This document shows, piece after piece, positions 43,644-52,957 of a DNA stretch of 64,000 bases. The DNA is from Tsukamurella sp. 8F (GTDB lineage Bacteria; Actinomycetota; Actinomycetes; Mycobacteriales; Mycobacteriaceae): contig NZ_JARFTP010000002.1 of assembly GCF_029167375.1 (NCBI RefSeq), positions 124,001 through 188,000 of the forward strand, written 5' to 3'. The notes beneath the pieces are model-generated. The model was given only the letters and a program-made list of their open reading frames with translations, was not told the origin of the DNA and did no database searches. The translations under genes and the position numbers were made by a program. The first letter of the stretch is position 1; every line of letters starts with the position of its first letter.

Positions 43644-46481
43644 GTGCAGAACACTCGACTGACCCCGCGGCAGATCGCCGAGGCCGCCGCGCTGGCGGAC
43701 GTCGGTGCCGTGCTGTGCCTGGTCGCGCAGATCTTCCCGATCGCGGGCGGCGCGGCATTCGCGGCTTGCCTGCCGTTCGCGGTCGTGGGCCTGCGGCACA
43801 CGGCGCGCACGGTTGTCGTGGCGATATTCGCTGGTGCGGTCATGGCGTTCGTCCTCGGCGGGACGGCGACGGTGACCATGACCGTGGCGGCGGCGCTCGT
43901 CGGCACCCTGGTCGGGGTCTCCGTGCGACGTCGCTGGTCGGTACTCGGGACGCTCGCGGCGGCGATACCGCTACTGGCTCTTCCCGTGGCGGTCGTCGCA
44001 CTGGCCTTCATGACCGTGCTGCCGGGTCTCCGGGATCTGGCGTTCAAGATGACACGCGCCACCTGGACGGGCGTGGCGCGGCTGTTGTCGGCTGCGGGGC
44101 TCGGGCGTCCGGCGGACGCCGCGACGCGCATGCTCGACTGGTCGATCTCGCACTGGGTGGTCGCGGTTCCCGGCCTCATCCTGGTCGGCGTGCTCGTCGG
44201 CGTCTGGCTGGTCCGAGCGTCGATGGGCCCTCCTCTGGTCCAGGCGCTCCAGATTCTGCCGCGGGATTCGGCGACGGTACCCACCGCTGAGCTCGACGGC
44301 GCGACGCCCGGGCCGGTGCCGGTCTCGCTGCGGGACGTGCGGGTGCGGTTCGGCAAGCACACGGCCCTCGCGGTAGAGCGGTTCGCGCTCGCGCCCGGCG
44401 AGCTGGTGTCCGTCGTGGGCGCGAACGGCGCCGGCAAGTCGACGTTGGCGCGCGTCGTCGCCGGGGTCCCGCCTACCGACGGCACGGTGGTCCGTCCGGG
44501 CGCCGCGGGCCTGGGGCACGAGGGCGGTACGGCGATCGTGTTCCAGCGTCCCGAGTCACAGGTGTTGGGCGTCCGGGTCGCCGACGACGTCCGCTTCGGC
44601 CGCGAGTTGCGCGAGGACCTCGACGTCGACGGTGTTCTCGCCCGTGTCGGCCTCGCGGGTATGGGGGACCGGGAGACGTCGACGCTGTCGGGCGGGCAAC
44701 TGCAGCGCCTTGCCATCGCGTCGGCGCTCGCGCGCGAGCCGGCGCTCCTGATCAGCGACGAGTCCACGGCCATGCTCGACACGCGCGGGCGGGCCGACGT
44801 CATCGACCTGTACCGCCGCGTCGCCCAGGGCGGAACCTCGGTCCTCCATGTCACGCACCACGAGGCCGAGGCCCGCCTGTCCGACCGCACGGTCACCGTC
44901 GAGCGGCCGGGTACCGCCCGTGCCTTGGAGACGGTGCCACCCCGCCGCTCCGGCCCCCTGCATCCCGCGCCGCACACGCCGTCGGGTTCCGTCCCCGGGC
45001 GCCCGCGCGACCGGCCGGGCACCGTCGCCGCCGTTGGCCTGCGTTACGTGCGAGACGCAGGTACCCCCTGGGACCATCCCGTCCTGGACGGCGTGAACCT
45101 GCTGGTCCCGGGGGGCACCGCGATGGCCGTGACGGGCGCCAACGGCGCGGGGAAGTCGACCCTGGCGTGGCTCCTCGCCGGGCTGCTGACGCCCGACGCG
45201 GGCACGGTCACCGTCGACGGTGAGCCCGTGATCGGTGGCCGCGGCCACGTGCTGATCGGCGTGCAGCACGCGCGGCTGCAGGTGCTGCGTGCGACCGTCG
45301 GGCGTGATGTCGCGGATGCGTCCGGCGCGCTCGAGCACGAGGTGCGGCGCGCGCTCGCGACGGTCGGCCTGGACCCCGATGTCTATTCGGGCCGCCGTGC
45401 CGACGAGCTGTCGGGCGGGGAGCAGCGGCGCGTCGTGCTCGCCGGGCTGCTCGCCGCACGCCCCCGCGTGCTGATCCTCGACGAGCCCCTCGCCGGGTTG
45501 GACGAGGCGGCGACCGCAGCGATGCGGGACGCCCTCGCCGCGGTCAAGGCGCGCGGAACGACGCTGATCGTCGTCACGCATGACCTGCCCGCGCTGGGCG
45601 GACTCGTCGACGGGTCCGTGGAGGTACACCCGACTGATGCCGTGCCGGAGCCGCACCGACCGCGGCGCCGACGCCCCGATCTGTCGACGGTGCTCGGACG
45701 CCCACTACCCGGGCCGACGCCCGCGCACCGCCTGTGGGTCGGCACCAAGCTCGGCGCGCTCACGGCGATGGGTGTCGTAGTCGGCGTGTGGACCAACTGG
45801 TGGGTCCTCGGCGCCTCCGCCATGCTGCTGGCCGGCTGGTTCGTTCTCGCCGGATCCCCGTGGCGTGCGGTCCCCAAGATGCCACGGTTGTTCTGGGTGT
45901 TCGCGGTCGTCAGCCTCGTGATCACAGGCATCGGCTCGGGCAAGACGTCGGCGACGGTGCTCGGCACGACCATCAGCGTGTCCGGCGTGGACGCGTTCGC
46001 CCGCGGTCTGGTGGCGACGCTGTTGTCTCTCGCCGCGGCTCTGTTGTTCTGCTGGACGACGCCGCTCGGCCGGTTGCCGGCTTTTCTGCAGGAGTGCCTC
46101 GACCGCTTCGGACGGCTCGGCCGCAGAGGACTCGCGGCGGCGACGTCGGTGGCCCTCGCCGTGCGGCTCGGCCCGCTGGTGCTGAGCGAGGTTCAGACGA
46201 TGTGGCGGCTCGCGGTGCAGCGGCGCCCCGTCACGCGGTCGGGGCGGCGCAAGATGATCGGGCTCGAGGACCTCTTCGAGATGCTCACGCTGACGACCGT
46301 GCAGGCGTGCCGCCGCGCGGGCGAGATGGCCGACGCCATCGCCTCCCGCGGCGGTCTCGGTGCGGTCGCACAGCCCGCTCGAGGACCGACGCGCCTCGAC
46401 CTCGCCGCCGCGCTCGGCGCCGTGCTCGTCCTGGCGGCCGGGGTGGTCGCCGGGCTGTTTCTGCCGGGCATGGTGGACTAG
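43644..46481 (+). CDS. Single-chain ECF-type transporter (membrane-ATPase-ATPase-EcfT)
   Basis: One 945-codon frame (GTG at 43644) encodes all parts of an energy-coupling-factor importer. Residues 1 to about 195 are an integral membrane part like an S component/DUF2232. Residues about 210-440 form a first ATPase (Walker A GANGAGKST near 259, LSGGQ near 349). Residues about 455-680 form a second ATPase (Walker A near 498, LSGGEQ near 589). Residues about 690-945 are an EcfT-type scaffold with ALAVRLGPLVLSEVQTMW and a DAIASRG motif. Such transporters take up vitamins or metals. The fusion fixes a 1:1:1:1 ratio. The substrate is unknown, as S components diverge strongly. Confidence 0.85.
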   Translation: MQNTRLTPRQIAEAAALADVGAVLCLVAQIFPIAGGAAFAACLPFAVVGLRHTARTVVVAIFAGAVMAFVLGGTATVTMTVAAALVGTLVGVSVRRRWSVLGTLAAAIPLLALPVAVVALAFMTVLPGLRDLAFKMTRATWTGVARLLSAAGLGRPADAATRMLDWSISHWVVAVPGLILVGVLVGVWLVRASMGPPLVQALQILPRDSATVPTAELDGATPGPVPVSLRDVRVRFGKHTALAVERFALAPGELVSVVGANGAGKSTLARVVAGVPPTDGTVVRPGAAGLGHEGGTAIVFQRPESQVLGVRVADDVRFGRELREDLDVDGVLARVGLAGMGDRETSTLSGGQLQRLAIASALAREPALLISDESTAMLDTRGRADVIDLYRRVAQGGTSVLHVTHHEAEARLSDRTVTVERPGTARALETVPPRRSGPLHPAPHTPSGSVPGRPRDRPGTVAAVGLRYVRDAGTPWDHPVLDGVNLLVPGGTAMAVTGANGAGKSTLAWLLAGLLTPDAGTVTVDGEPVIGGRGHVLIGVQHARLQVLRATVGRDVADASGALEHEVRRALATVGLDPDVYSGRRADELSGGEQRRVVLAGLLAARPRVLILDEPLAGLDEAATAAMRDALAAVKARGTTLIVVTHDLPALGGLVDGSVEVHPTDAVPEPHRPRRRRPDLSTVLGRPLPGPTPAHRLWVGTKLGALTAMGVVVGVWTNWWVLGASAMLLAGWFVLAGSPWRAVPKMPRLFWVFAVVSLVITGIGSGKTSATVLGTTISVSGVDAFARGLVATLLSLAAALLFCWTTPLGRLPAFLQECLDRFGRLGRRGLAAATSVALAVRLGPLVLSEVQTMWRLAVQRRPVTRSGRRKMIGLEDLFEMLTLTTVQACRRAGEMADAIASRGGLGAVAQPARGPTRLDLAAALGAVLVLAAGVVAGLFLPGMVD

Positions 46482-46485
46482 TCGC

Positions 46486-47225
46486 ATGATCGACACGCCT
46501 CGGACCACCCGTACCTGGCGTCCCGTGCTGACCTACGCCCTGATCGCCGCGAACGTGATCGCGTACCTGTGGAGTGCCTCGAAGTCGGGGAGCATTGTGG
46601 ACAACCAGGCGAGCGAGGCGTTCGCGAAGCTCTGCCTGTCCCTGCCGGCCACCTCCGAGGGCTGGTGGTGGACCGCCGTGACGTCCGGCTTCCTGCACTT
46701 CGGCCGGTCCACTTGCTGATCAACATGTACTCGCTGTGGGTGCTGGGCCGCACGGTCGAGGCGGGTATGGGCCGTGCGCAGTACGCCATGGTGTACGCGC
46801 TGTCTCTACTCGGCGGCAGCGCATCCGTGCTGTGGTTCGACCTCGGCCCCGGGCATTTCACCGCGGGCGCATCGGGCGCGATCTTCGGGGTGATGGGCGC
46901 CGAGCTGATACTGCTCCTGAAGCTGCGGCTGAACCCGACCGGGCTGCTGGTGGTGATAGGTGCGAACCTCGTGCTGTCGTTCACGGTGTCCGGCATCTCC
47001 CTGTTCGGACATCTCGGCGGGCTGGTCGTGGGGCTCGTCCTCGCGGCGGTGATGCTGTACGGGCCGCAATTGCTGCCGAGCGCTTCACGCACCCGCATGA
47101 AGGCCTCGGCGATCGGCTGGGTGGGCGCCGCGGCCGTCGCGTTCGTGGTGTGCGCTCTGATCGGGGTCCGCTTCGAGGAGTTGTCCGGCGTGACCAGGAT
47201 CCTGACGACGGTGCCGGTCGGCTGA
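46486..47225 (+). pseudogene. Rhomboid-family intramembrane protease, frameshifted
   Basis: The gene starts with an ATG at 46486, five bases after the transporter stop, and reads MIDTPRTTRTWRPVLTYALI to SGFLHFG at about 46703. It then shifts frame: one C seems lost from a GGCCCGG, so HFGPVHLLIN becomes HFGRSTC-stop. The next frame continues with INMYSLWVLGR, the catalytic serine GASGAIFG and the histidine FGHLGGLVVG, to a stop at 47225. Both halves are otherwise clean, so this is either a very recent mutation or a sequencing error; the intact protein would be about 245 residues with six helices. Confidence 0.8.
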
Positions 47226-47256
47226 GCCCCGCCGGGTCGGGGGCGCCTGTCGGATC

Positions 47257-48228
47257 TCAGCGTTCCCTGCGATTGAGCTCCGCGAGGCGTGCGTTGTAGG
47301 CGGCGAGGGCGGCCTCGTCGTCGTCGATGTCGGTATCGGGGTCGCTGTCGCCGATCAGCGTGCCCCGGCGCGCCGAATCGAGCCACGTGCCCATCGACGC
47401 ACCGTGCTCACGGTTGGAGCCGACGCCTTCCGCGCGGATCCACTGGAACGCGACCACGAGGAGTAACAGCATCATGAGCCCGTCGCCGCCGAACCACATG
47501 ATGGCTCCGGCGGCGGACTGGTCGGACAGCCCCGTCGGACCCCAGCCGGCGCGAGACGCGGAGTAGCCGGGCGCGAGCTCGTACGACGTCATCATCAGCA
47601 CGACGCCCACGAGGGTGTCCGGGCCCATGGCCAAGAGGAACGAGGCGAACCGCAGGGGTGGGCTCAGTCGTCGGCCGCACAGCTCGTCGCCGATCAGCGG
47701 CATCATGAACAGCCAGCCCGACACCAGGTAGAGCAGGTACTCGAGATGCTGCGCCCATGAGTGGGTGAGCGCGAAGTCCTGGAATCCGGTGAGGTGTGTT
47801 CCGATCAGCACCGCGGCGTAGAACGGCAGCCCCACGATCGGACTCGTTGCGACCGCCATCACGGGGTTCTCGAGTACCCGGTGCATACGTGCCGAGCCAC
47901 GCTCGCCGGTCGCAGCCGCCAGCAGCCGGACCGGCTGTGCGAGCACCAGGAACAGCGGTACCACGGTGATGAGCGTCAGGTGCACCACCATGTGGGCCCA
48001 GAACAAGTGCTCGGCGAACACCGTCATCGACGAGTTGAGGGCGAAGACCAGCAGCACCATCGCCACGGCCCACCAGACCACACGCAGGAGCGGCCAGCCG
48101 CTCGGTCGTGCCCGAACCGTTCCGGCGAGGTAGGCGACGGTCCCGAGGACCATCACCGCCCAGACCACCGGTGTCGCCACCCAGGTGCCCAGGACAGATG
48201 GGGAGGCGGAGGCGAGGTGAGCGTTCAT
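47257..48228 (-). CDS. ctaG: CtaG-type cytochrome c oxidase assembly protein
   Basis: The 323-residue protein is a caa3_CtaG family membrane protein, with about seven helices and the histidine-rich segments EHLFWAHMVVHLTLI, WAQHLEYLLYLV and the end of the domain near 260. It is thought to help copper insertion or assembly of cytochrome oxidase. The C-terminal 60 residues are acidic and cytoplasmic. It is convergent with the rhomboid gene. Confidence 0.85.
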   Translation of the reverse strand: MNAHLASASPSVLGTWVATPVVWAVMVLGTVAYLAGTVRARPSGWPLLRVVWWAVAMVLLVFALNSSMTVFAEHLFWAHMVVHLTLITVVPLFLVLAQPVRLLAAATGERGSARMHRVLENPVMAVATSPIVGLPFYAAVLIGTHLTGFQDFALTHSWAQHLEYLLYLVSGWLFMMPLIGDELCGRRLSPPLRFASFLLAMGPDTLVGVVLMMTSYELAPGYSASRAGWGPTGLSDQSAAGAIMWFGGDGLMMLLLLVVAFQWIRAEGVGSNREHGASMGTWLDSARRGTLIGDSDPDTDIDDDEAALAAYNARLAELNRRER

Positions 48229-48404
48229 CAGCGCCGTTCTACCACCGCCGAGAAATTAATCCAACCGCGGTGTAACAAAGGCGTATGGACCGCCGATACC
48301 TCCTGTGACCCGAGTACGTCGGTCGGTCCCGCAAGGGACTGCCGGACAGCCAACGATCGGCGTCGACGAACACTCGCCGGCGGCGGAGAAGACGGAGAAA
48401 AGCT

Positions 48405-48713
48405 ATGCCTAAGGTCCCCGAGCCCACTCCGCAGGAGGTCCGCGACTACCTCAGCCCCATCTCTCACTGGGCGCACCTCAAGGCGAACGCCGAGGACCAG
48501 TACCGCAAGACCATCCTCGCCGCCTACGCGGCACGGATCCCGATCGTGCACATCGCGCGCTACACCGGGACGTCCCCGCAAGCCGTGAAGAAGGTCATCG
48601 ACCGCCAGAACGAGAAGGCCGCCGCCGAGTCGCAGGCCTACCGGCACATCCCTCGCGCGGGCTTCTTCCCGGGCGGTCACCCGATCCCGCCGCGCCCGAT
48701 GCGCGCTGTGTGA
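48405..48713 (+). CDS. Small helix-turn-helix-like protein, unknown
   Basis: The 102-residue product (GGAGAAAAGCT before the ATG) carries a plausible helix-turn-helix, AYAARIPIVHIARYTGTSPQAVKKV, after a helical N-terminus, and a Pro/Gly-rich tail. It resembles small proteins with sigma-70-region-4-like or MarR-like recognition turns, but I cannot place a family. It may be a small DNA-binding protein. Confidence 0.6.
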   Translation: MPKVPEPTPQEVRDYLSPISHWAHLKANAEDQYRKTILAAYAARIPIVHIARYTGTSPQAVKKVIDRQNEKAAAESQAYRHIPRAGFFPGGHPIPPRPMRAV

Positions 48714-48743
48714 CCCCGCCCGCCATGTGATCGATTCCACGCG

Positions 48744-48755
48744 CAGTCGCGACTG
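48744..48755. promoter_or_regulatory. Perfect 12-base palindrome before the esterase gene
   Basis: CAGTCGCGACTG is a perfect palindrome about 65 bases upstream of the esterase start and 30 bases after the small HTH gene. Its position suits an operator, perhaps for that neighbour; this is inference. Confidence 0.3.
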
Positions 48756-48819
48756 ATCCAGCCCGATTCAGTGCGACTCGCAGCGTGGGTTCAGGGACCT
48801 CTCAGCGGCGCACCGGACC

Positions 48820-50211
48820 GTGGGCACCGTGGATGGATATCGCGGCGGTGTCTCGCTGCTCACCGGTTGGCTCCCGACCACCGTGTTCATCATCGCGGCG
48901 CTCCTGGTGATCGCCGCGCTGTTCCGTCGCAGGGCGCGCTGGTACCTCATCGCGCTACCGATCTGCGCCGTCGTCGGCGTGGTCTGCGCGCTGGCCGCCC
49001 GCACCTATATGGACTCCGAGGGGCTCGCGGGTGACCCTGCGCCGTTCTGGTTGTGGCTCTGGATCGGTGCCGCGGGAGCCGCTCTCGCCGCCTGGATCCT
49101 GCGGTTACGGCGTGGCGGCTGGGTGGGTCGGACGGTACCTCTCCTCGGAGTCGTAAGCGCTCTCGTCGCGGCGGTCCTCGTCGTCAACCAGTGGGTCGGC
49201 TACTACCGCACGGTGCAGGTCGCCTGGGCGTCGCTGTCCGCGGGCCCGCTGCCCGGGCAGACCGATCCGGATCAGCTCTCCTCGTTGCGCGACACCAAGC
49301 AGACGGCGGGGCGCGTCGTCCCCGTCGACATCCCGGATGAAGCCAGCGGATTCAAGCACCGCACCGAGTACGTCTACCTTCCGCCCGCCTGGTTCGCGGG
49401 TAAGAACCCGCCGGCGCTGCCGGCGCTGGAGATGATCGGCGGCGAGTTCAACACTCCGGCCGACTGGATCCGGCTCGGCAATGCGACGTCGGCAGCCGAC
49501 AAGTACGCGCAGGCGCACGACGGGGTCGCACCCATCGAGGTGTTCGTAGACTCCGGCGGCAGCTTCAACAACGACACAGAGTGCGTCGACGGTCCGCGCG
49601 GCAACTCCGCCTCTCACCTGACCAAGGACGTGCGGCCGTACGTGGTGAACAATTTCGGGGCCAGATCCGACGCGGCGTCCTGGGGCATCATCGGCTGGTC
49701 GATGGGCGGCACGTGCGCCATGGACCTGACGGTGACACATCCCGACTTGTTCTCGTCCTTCGTCGACATCGGTGGCGATCTCGGGCCCAGCTCGGGAACC
49801 AAGGCGCAGACGATCTCCCGGCTGTTCGGCGGGAACGCCGCGCAGTGGAACGCCTACGACCCTATGACGGTGATGGCCGAGCACGGTAAGTACGCCGGAG
49901 TCTCGGGGTTGTTCGTCGATGCCGACGGCCGGAGGCAAGGGGGTAGGGGCCACAAGTGGAAGTTCCCGAAGGGCGGCTTCCATCGCCCACAACCTCAGAA
50001 CCAGGCGCCCGCCGGGTTCGGCGGCAACGGCGGCGACGACTTCGCCGATCCGGGTGCCAAGGGCAGCTCGCAGAAGCTGTGCACTGCGATGAAGGGCGTC
50101 GATATCGACTGCAGCATCGACTCCGTGGGCGACGGGCACACGTGGCAGTCTGCGACCAAGGCACTCACCGTCGCGCTGCCCGTGATCGGGGCGAAGGTCG
50201 GCGTGACGTGA
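48820..50211 (+). CDS. Membrane-anchored esterase D-like hydrolase
   Basis: The 463-residue product has four N-terminal helices (1 to about 125) and then an outside alpha/beta hydrolase domain of the esterase D/antigen 85-like type. The nucleophile is in IIGWSMGGTCAMDL near residue 293, and the histidine is in GDGHTWQSA near 445. Related membrane-anchored hydrolases occur in mycolic-acid bacteria and may act on envelope lipids. The GTG at 48820 is the likely start. Its TGA stop (50209-50211) touches the left ACTAGT of the transposon. Confidence 0.85.
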   Translation: MGTVDGYRGGVSLLTGWLPTTVFIIAALLVIAALFRRRARWYLIALPICAVVGVVCALAARTYMDSEGLAGDPAPFWLWLWIGAAGAALAAWILRLRRGGWVGRTVPLLGVVSALVAAVLVVNQWVGYYRTVQVAWASLSAGPLPGQTDPDQLSSLRDTKQTAGRVVPVDIPDEASGFKHRTEYVYLPPAWFAGKNPPALPALEMIGGEFNTPADWIRLGNATSAADKYAQAHDGVAPIEVFVDSGGSFNNDTECVDGPRGNSASHLTKDVRPYVVNNFGARSDAASWGIIGWSMGGTCAMDLTVTHPDLFSSFVDIGGDLGPSSGTKAQTISRLFGGNAAQWNAYDPMTVMAEHGKYAGVSGLFVDADGRRQGGRGHKWKFPKGGFHRPQPQNQAPAGFGGNGGDDFADPGAKGSSQKLCTAMKGVDIDCSIDSVGDGHTWQSATKALTVALPVIGAKVGVT

Positions 50212-50216
50212 CTAGT
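50211..50216. repeat. Left ACTAGT target-site copy of the IS481-type transposon
   Basis: ACTAGT here and at 52953-52958 bracket the element. IS481 is known to insert at NCTAGN and duplicate it. The first base also closes the esterase stop codon. Confidence 0.6.
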
Positions 50217-50257
50217 TGTTGCGGTTCAGGAGGTTGGTCACGGTATGAGGCTTAAGT

Positions 50258-50623
50258 TCAGATGGCTGGAGTGGTCGGGCGGCGTCTGCGAGAGGTGGCA
50301 AGTAGTTCGTCGAGCAGCGATCGAGTGTGGGTGAGGCGGTCGATGTCGTCGGTCATCCGGCGACGTTCTGCTTCGAGGCGGTCCCGGCAGTTGTCCAGCA
50401 GCAAGGATTCGCCGGACAGGCATGCCAGGATCTCGCCGATAAGGTCCATGCCGAGACCTGCCGTCAGCAGAGTCTGGATGTGTGCCACCTTGCGGATGTC
50501 GGAGTCGGCGAAGATTCGGTATCCGCTGGGAGTCCGGCCGGGAGTCAGGACGCCCTTCTCCTCGTAGTAACGCAACGCTCGCACGCTGGCTCCGGTCCGA
50601 TCCGACAGCTCACCGATCTTCAC
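50258..50623 (-). CDS. MerR-family regulator of the MFS exporter
   Basis: The 121-residue product starts MKIGELSDRTGASVRALRYYE, the MerR winged-helix, followed by a long dimer helix (DRLEAERRRMTDDIDRLTHT). It has no cysteine pair at the effector end (only single Cys residues), so an organic ligand is likelier than a metal. It is divergent from the exporter and probably controls it through the dyad in the 65-base gap. Confidence 0.9.
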   Translation of the reverse strand: MKIGELSDRTGASVRALRYYEEKGVLTPGRTPSGYRIFADSDIRKVAHIQTLLTAGLGMDLIGEILACLSGESLLLDNCRDRLEAERRRMTDDIDRLTHTRSLLDELLATSRRRRPTTPAI

Positions 50624-50649
50624 CTGACGCTCCGTTCGCGATTCAAGAC

Positions 50650-50679
50650 TTGACCCTCACGTTGATGTGAGAGTTTAGC
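50650..50679 (+). promoter_or_regulatory. MerR operator within the exporter promoter
   Basis: TTGACC at 50650-50655 and TTTAGC at 50674-50679 are -35 and -10 candidates 18 bases apart, a long spacer typical of MerR-controlled promoters. Between them lies the dyad CTCAC-GTTGAT-GTGAG (50656-50671), extended by outer AC/GT. The exporter ATG at 50689 is only 10 bases past the -10, so the transcript may be leaderless. Confidence 0.7.
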
Positions 50680-50688
50680 GTGACGGTC

Positions 50689-51861
50689 ATGCTTCGACTT
50701 GCCATCCTCATGTTTTGCGTCTTCAGCATCACCACCGGCGAGTTCGTGGTCGCCGGAATCCTGCCCGAGGTCGCTACCGACCTCGGGGTCGCCGTCGGCA
50801 CCGCGGGGTTGCTGGTCACGGCGTACGCCGTCGGCATGATCATCGGCGGCCCGGTGCTGACAGCGGTGACAGCAGGCATCAACCGGAAACCCCTGATGCT
50901 GGGATTGCTGGCTGTCGCGGTCGTCGGGAATGCAATCTCCGCTCTGGCTCCGGAGTTCCCCTTGCTGTTGGCGGCCCGTATGGTCACCGCGCTGGTGACC
51001 TCGACCTTCTTCGCCCAGGCCATCGTGATCGCTGTGCAGTCCGCAACGCCCGAGCGAGCCGGAACCATGGTCGCCCGGCTGGCGTTCGGGATGAACCTCG
51101 CCATGATCCTCGGCGCACCTATCGGCACCAAGATCGGCGCTCAGTGGGGTTGGCGGGCGACGTTCGCGACGATCGCGGTTGCGTGCCTGATCGGGCTGGT
51201 TCTGGTGTTCTGGCAGCTCACCCGGCCCCGTACGGAGCGCAGAGCCTCCGCGGCCTCGGAGCTGCGAGTGCTGCGACGAGCGCCAGTGCTGCTGGCGCTG
51301 GCCGTCACCGCCGTCGGCAACGTCGGTGTGCTCATGGTGTTCAGCTACCTCGGGCCCCTGCTCACGGATCTGGGTGGTCACGCCACGACCCAACTGCCGC
51401 TTCTCCTGCTCGCCTATGGCATCGGCGCGACGATCGGCAACCTCGTCGGCGGCGCGCTCTACGATCGCAACCCGCGCCTGTTCCAACCCGCCCTCCTCGG
51501 CCTGCTTGCCGCAACCCTTGTCGGCACCTGGTTCGTCGCGACCTCAACAGCCCTCACCGGAGTGGCCGTTGTCGCCATCGGTCTGTTCGGCTTCGCAATC
51601 ATTCCCGGCATGCAGGCTCGCGTGATGATGACCGCGGGCGACGCCCCGACATTGGCTATGGCCGTCAACGCCTCTGGCTACCAGGTCGCAGCGGCCTGCG
51701 CCGGCTTGTTCGGTGGCCTCATCGCCGACTCCAGTGCCGGCCCTAGACCCATCTACCTGGCAGCAGCGGGTCTGACCATATGCGGCCTACTCATGACCGT
51801 CATGACTACCCGCACCCCGCGCGGGGCCGACCACAAAGACGCCATAGTCGCTGCAGATTGA
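50689..51861 (+). CDS. MFS drug exporter (DHA1/Cmx-like)
   Basis: The 390-residue protein has 12 predicted helices. It starts MLRLAILMFCVFSITTGEFV, the GEFVVAG motif of the DHA1 drug:proton antiporters, with motif A in the loop after helix 2 (GINRKPLM, divergent). It is closest to Cmx/CmlR-type and arabinose-efflux-like exporters of actinobacteria. A role in drug or toxin export, induced through the MerR partner, is likely; the substrate is unknown. I prefer the ATG at 50689 to a GTG at 50680, which overlaps the -10. Confidence 0.85.
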   Translation: MLRLAILMFCVFSITTGEFVVAGILPEVATDLGVAVGTAGLLVTAYAVGMIIGGPVLTAVTAGINRKPLMLGLLAVAVVGNAISALAPEFPLLLAARMVTALVTSTFFAQAIVIAVQSATPERAGTMVARLAFGMNLAMILGAPIGTKIGAQWGWRATFATIAVACLIGLVLVFWQLTRPRTERRASAASELRVLRRAPVLLALAVTAVGNVGVLMVFSYLGPLLTDLGGHATTQLPLLLLAYGIGATIGNLVGGALYDRNPRLFQPALLGLLAATLVGTWFVATSTALTGVAVVAIGLFGFAIIPGMQARVMMTAGDAPTLAMAVNASGYQVAAACAGLFGGLIADSSAGPRPIYLAAAGLTICGLLMTVMTTRTPRGADHKDAIVAAD

Positions 51862-51996
51862 CCCGGCAACGCTGGACTCCCGGCGACTCAGGACGACGCC
51901 ACCCCCATATGCCTTGCTCAAGCGAAGCCTTCGACCTGAGCCCCTCGCATCTGCCGAGCTTGCCAGCCAGGTAGCCAACGCAGAAGGAAGCAAACG

Positions 51997-52957
51997 ATGA
52001 CACATGCCAACTCACCCCTCACCATCGAAGGGCGTCGACGCCTGATCGAACGCTGCCGCACCCGCCCGATCACGCACGTGGCCGCCGAGATGGGCATCTC
52101 ACGGGCGTGCGCTTCGAACGTGGGTGAACAGGTGGCGCAAGGCACGGCGAAGTCGGACTGCTGGATCAATCCTCGACGCCACACCGTCTACCCACCGCAA
52201 TACCACCGGAGATCGTGCACCAGATCGAAACGATGCGACGCGAGCACAAGTGGTCAGCGTCCCGAATCGCCTTCGAACTCAGCGAAACCGGGACGATGAT
52301 CAGCCGCCGGACTGTGACCCGGCTCCTCGCGCGGCTCGGGCTGAACCGGCGATGGTTCATCGACCGGGACGGCGACGCGAATCGTCAACCAAAGGTCATC
52401 GTCGCCAAGCGTCCTGGGCACATGGTCCACGTCGACGTGAAGAAAGTCGGTCGTATCCCGGACGGCGGCGGGTGGCGAGCCCACGGTCGCGACTCCGAAC
52501 AAGCCCGGCGCCGCGGCACGATCCAAGACCAAGACCGGCAAGCGCGGGTACGTCTACCTGCACTCCGCTGTCGACGGTCACACCCGGATGGCCTACACCG
52601 AACCACTACCGGACGAGAAGGCAGCAACCGCAGTCGCGTTCGTGCACCGTTCCAGGGTCTGATTCGCCGCGCACGGCATCGCCCATATCGAGAAGATCGT
52701 CACCGACAATGGAGCCTGCTACCGCGCCGACGCCTTCGCCAGGTCACTGCTCGGCGCGGTGGCAAGATACAACCGAATCTTGTCGGAAGAGTTCCTCTAC
52801 TCGCGCACCTGGGCCAGCGAGGCCGAACGATCAGCAGCGGTCGCGACCTGGAACGTGCACTACAACCATCACCGACCGCACAGCACCGCAGCCGGTCAAC
52901 TCTCCCGCTTCTCGTGCCCCGGTTGGCGTAACAAACGTCATGGCCTCATACAACTAG
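51997..52957 (+). pseudogene. IS481-family transposase, decayed
   Basis: Pieces in three frames join to an IS481 DDE transposase. MTHANSPLTIEGRRRL runs to SRACAS in the first frame. VNRW, then GEVGLLDQSS to the catalytic-domain part HMVHVDVKKVGRIPDGGG follow after a shift. YVYLHSAVDGHTRMAY and IVTDNGACYRADAF come in another frame with one in-frame TGA. A further stretch of about 17 codons is deleted before RYNRILSEEF. The last frame ends GVTNVMASYN, with its TAG supplied by the ACTAGT target. At least three shifts, one stop and one deletion make it nonfunctional. Confidence 0.85.

Larger units (their letters stand above)
50217..52952. mobile_element. IS481-type transposon carrying a MerR-MFS cargo
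   Basis: The 2.7-kb segment lies between two ACTAGT copies and holds a MerR regulator, a divergent MFS exporter and an IS481-family transposase relic at its right end. Both outer ends begin TGT going inward, and GTATGAGGC at 50243-50251 is matched by GCCTCATAC at 52943-52951. Without the segment the esterase TGA and the pdtaR stop (CTA on this strand) would abut at TGACTAG, a tidy convergent pair, which supports insertion at this point. The transposase is broken in several places, so this copy cannot move by itself. Confidence 0.65.

Noticed and set aside
43133-45022. 629-codon Ser/Arg/Thr-rich frame antisense to tesB and the ECF gene
   Set aside because: Biased composition and overlap with two well-supported genes.
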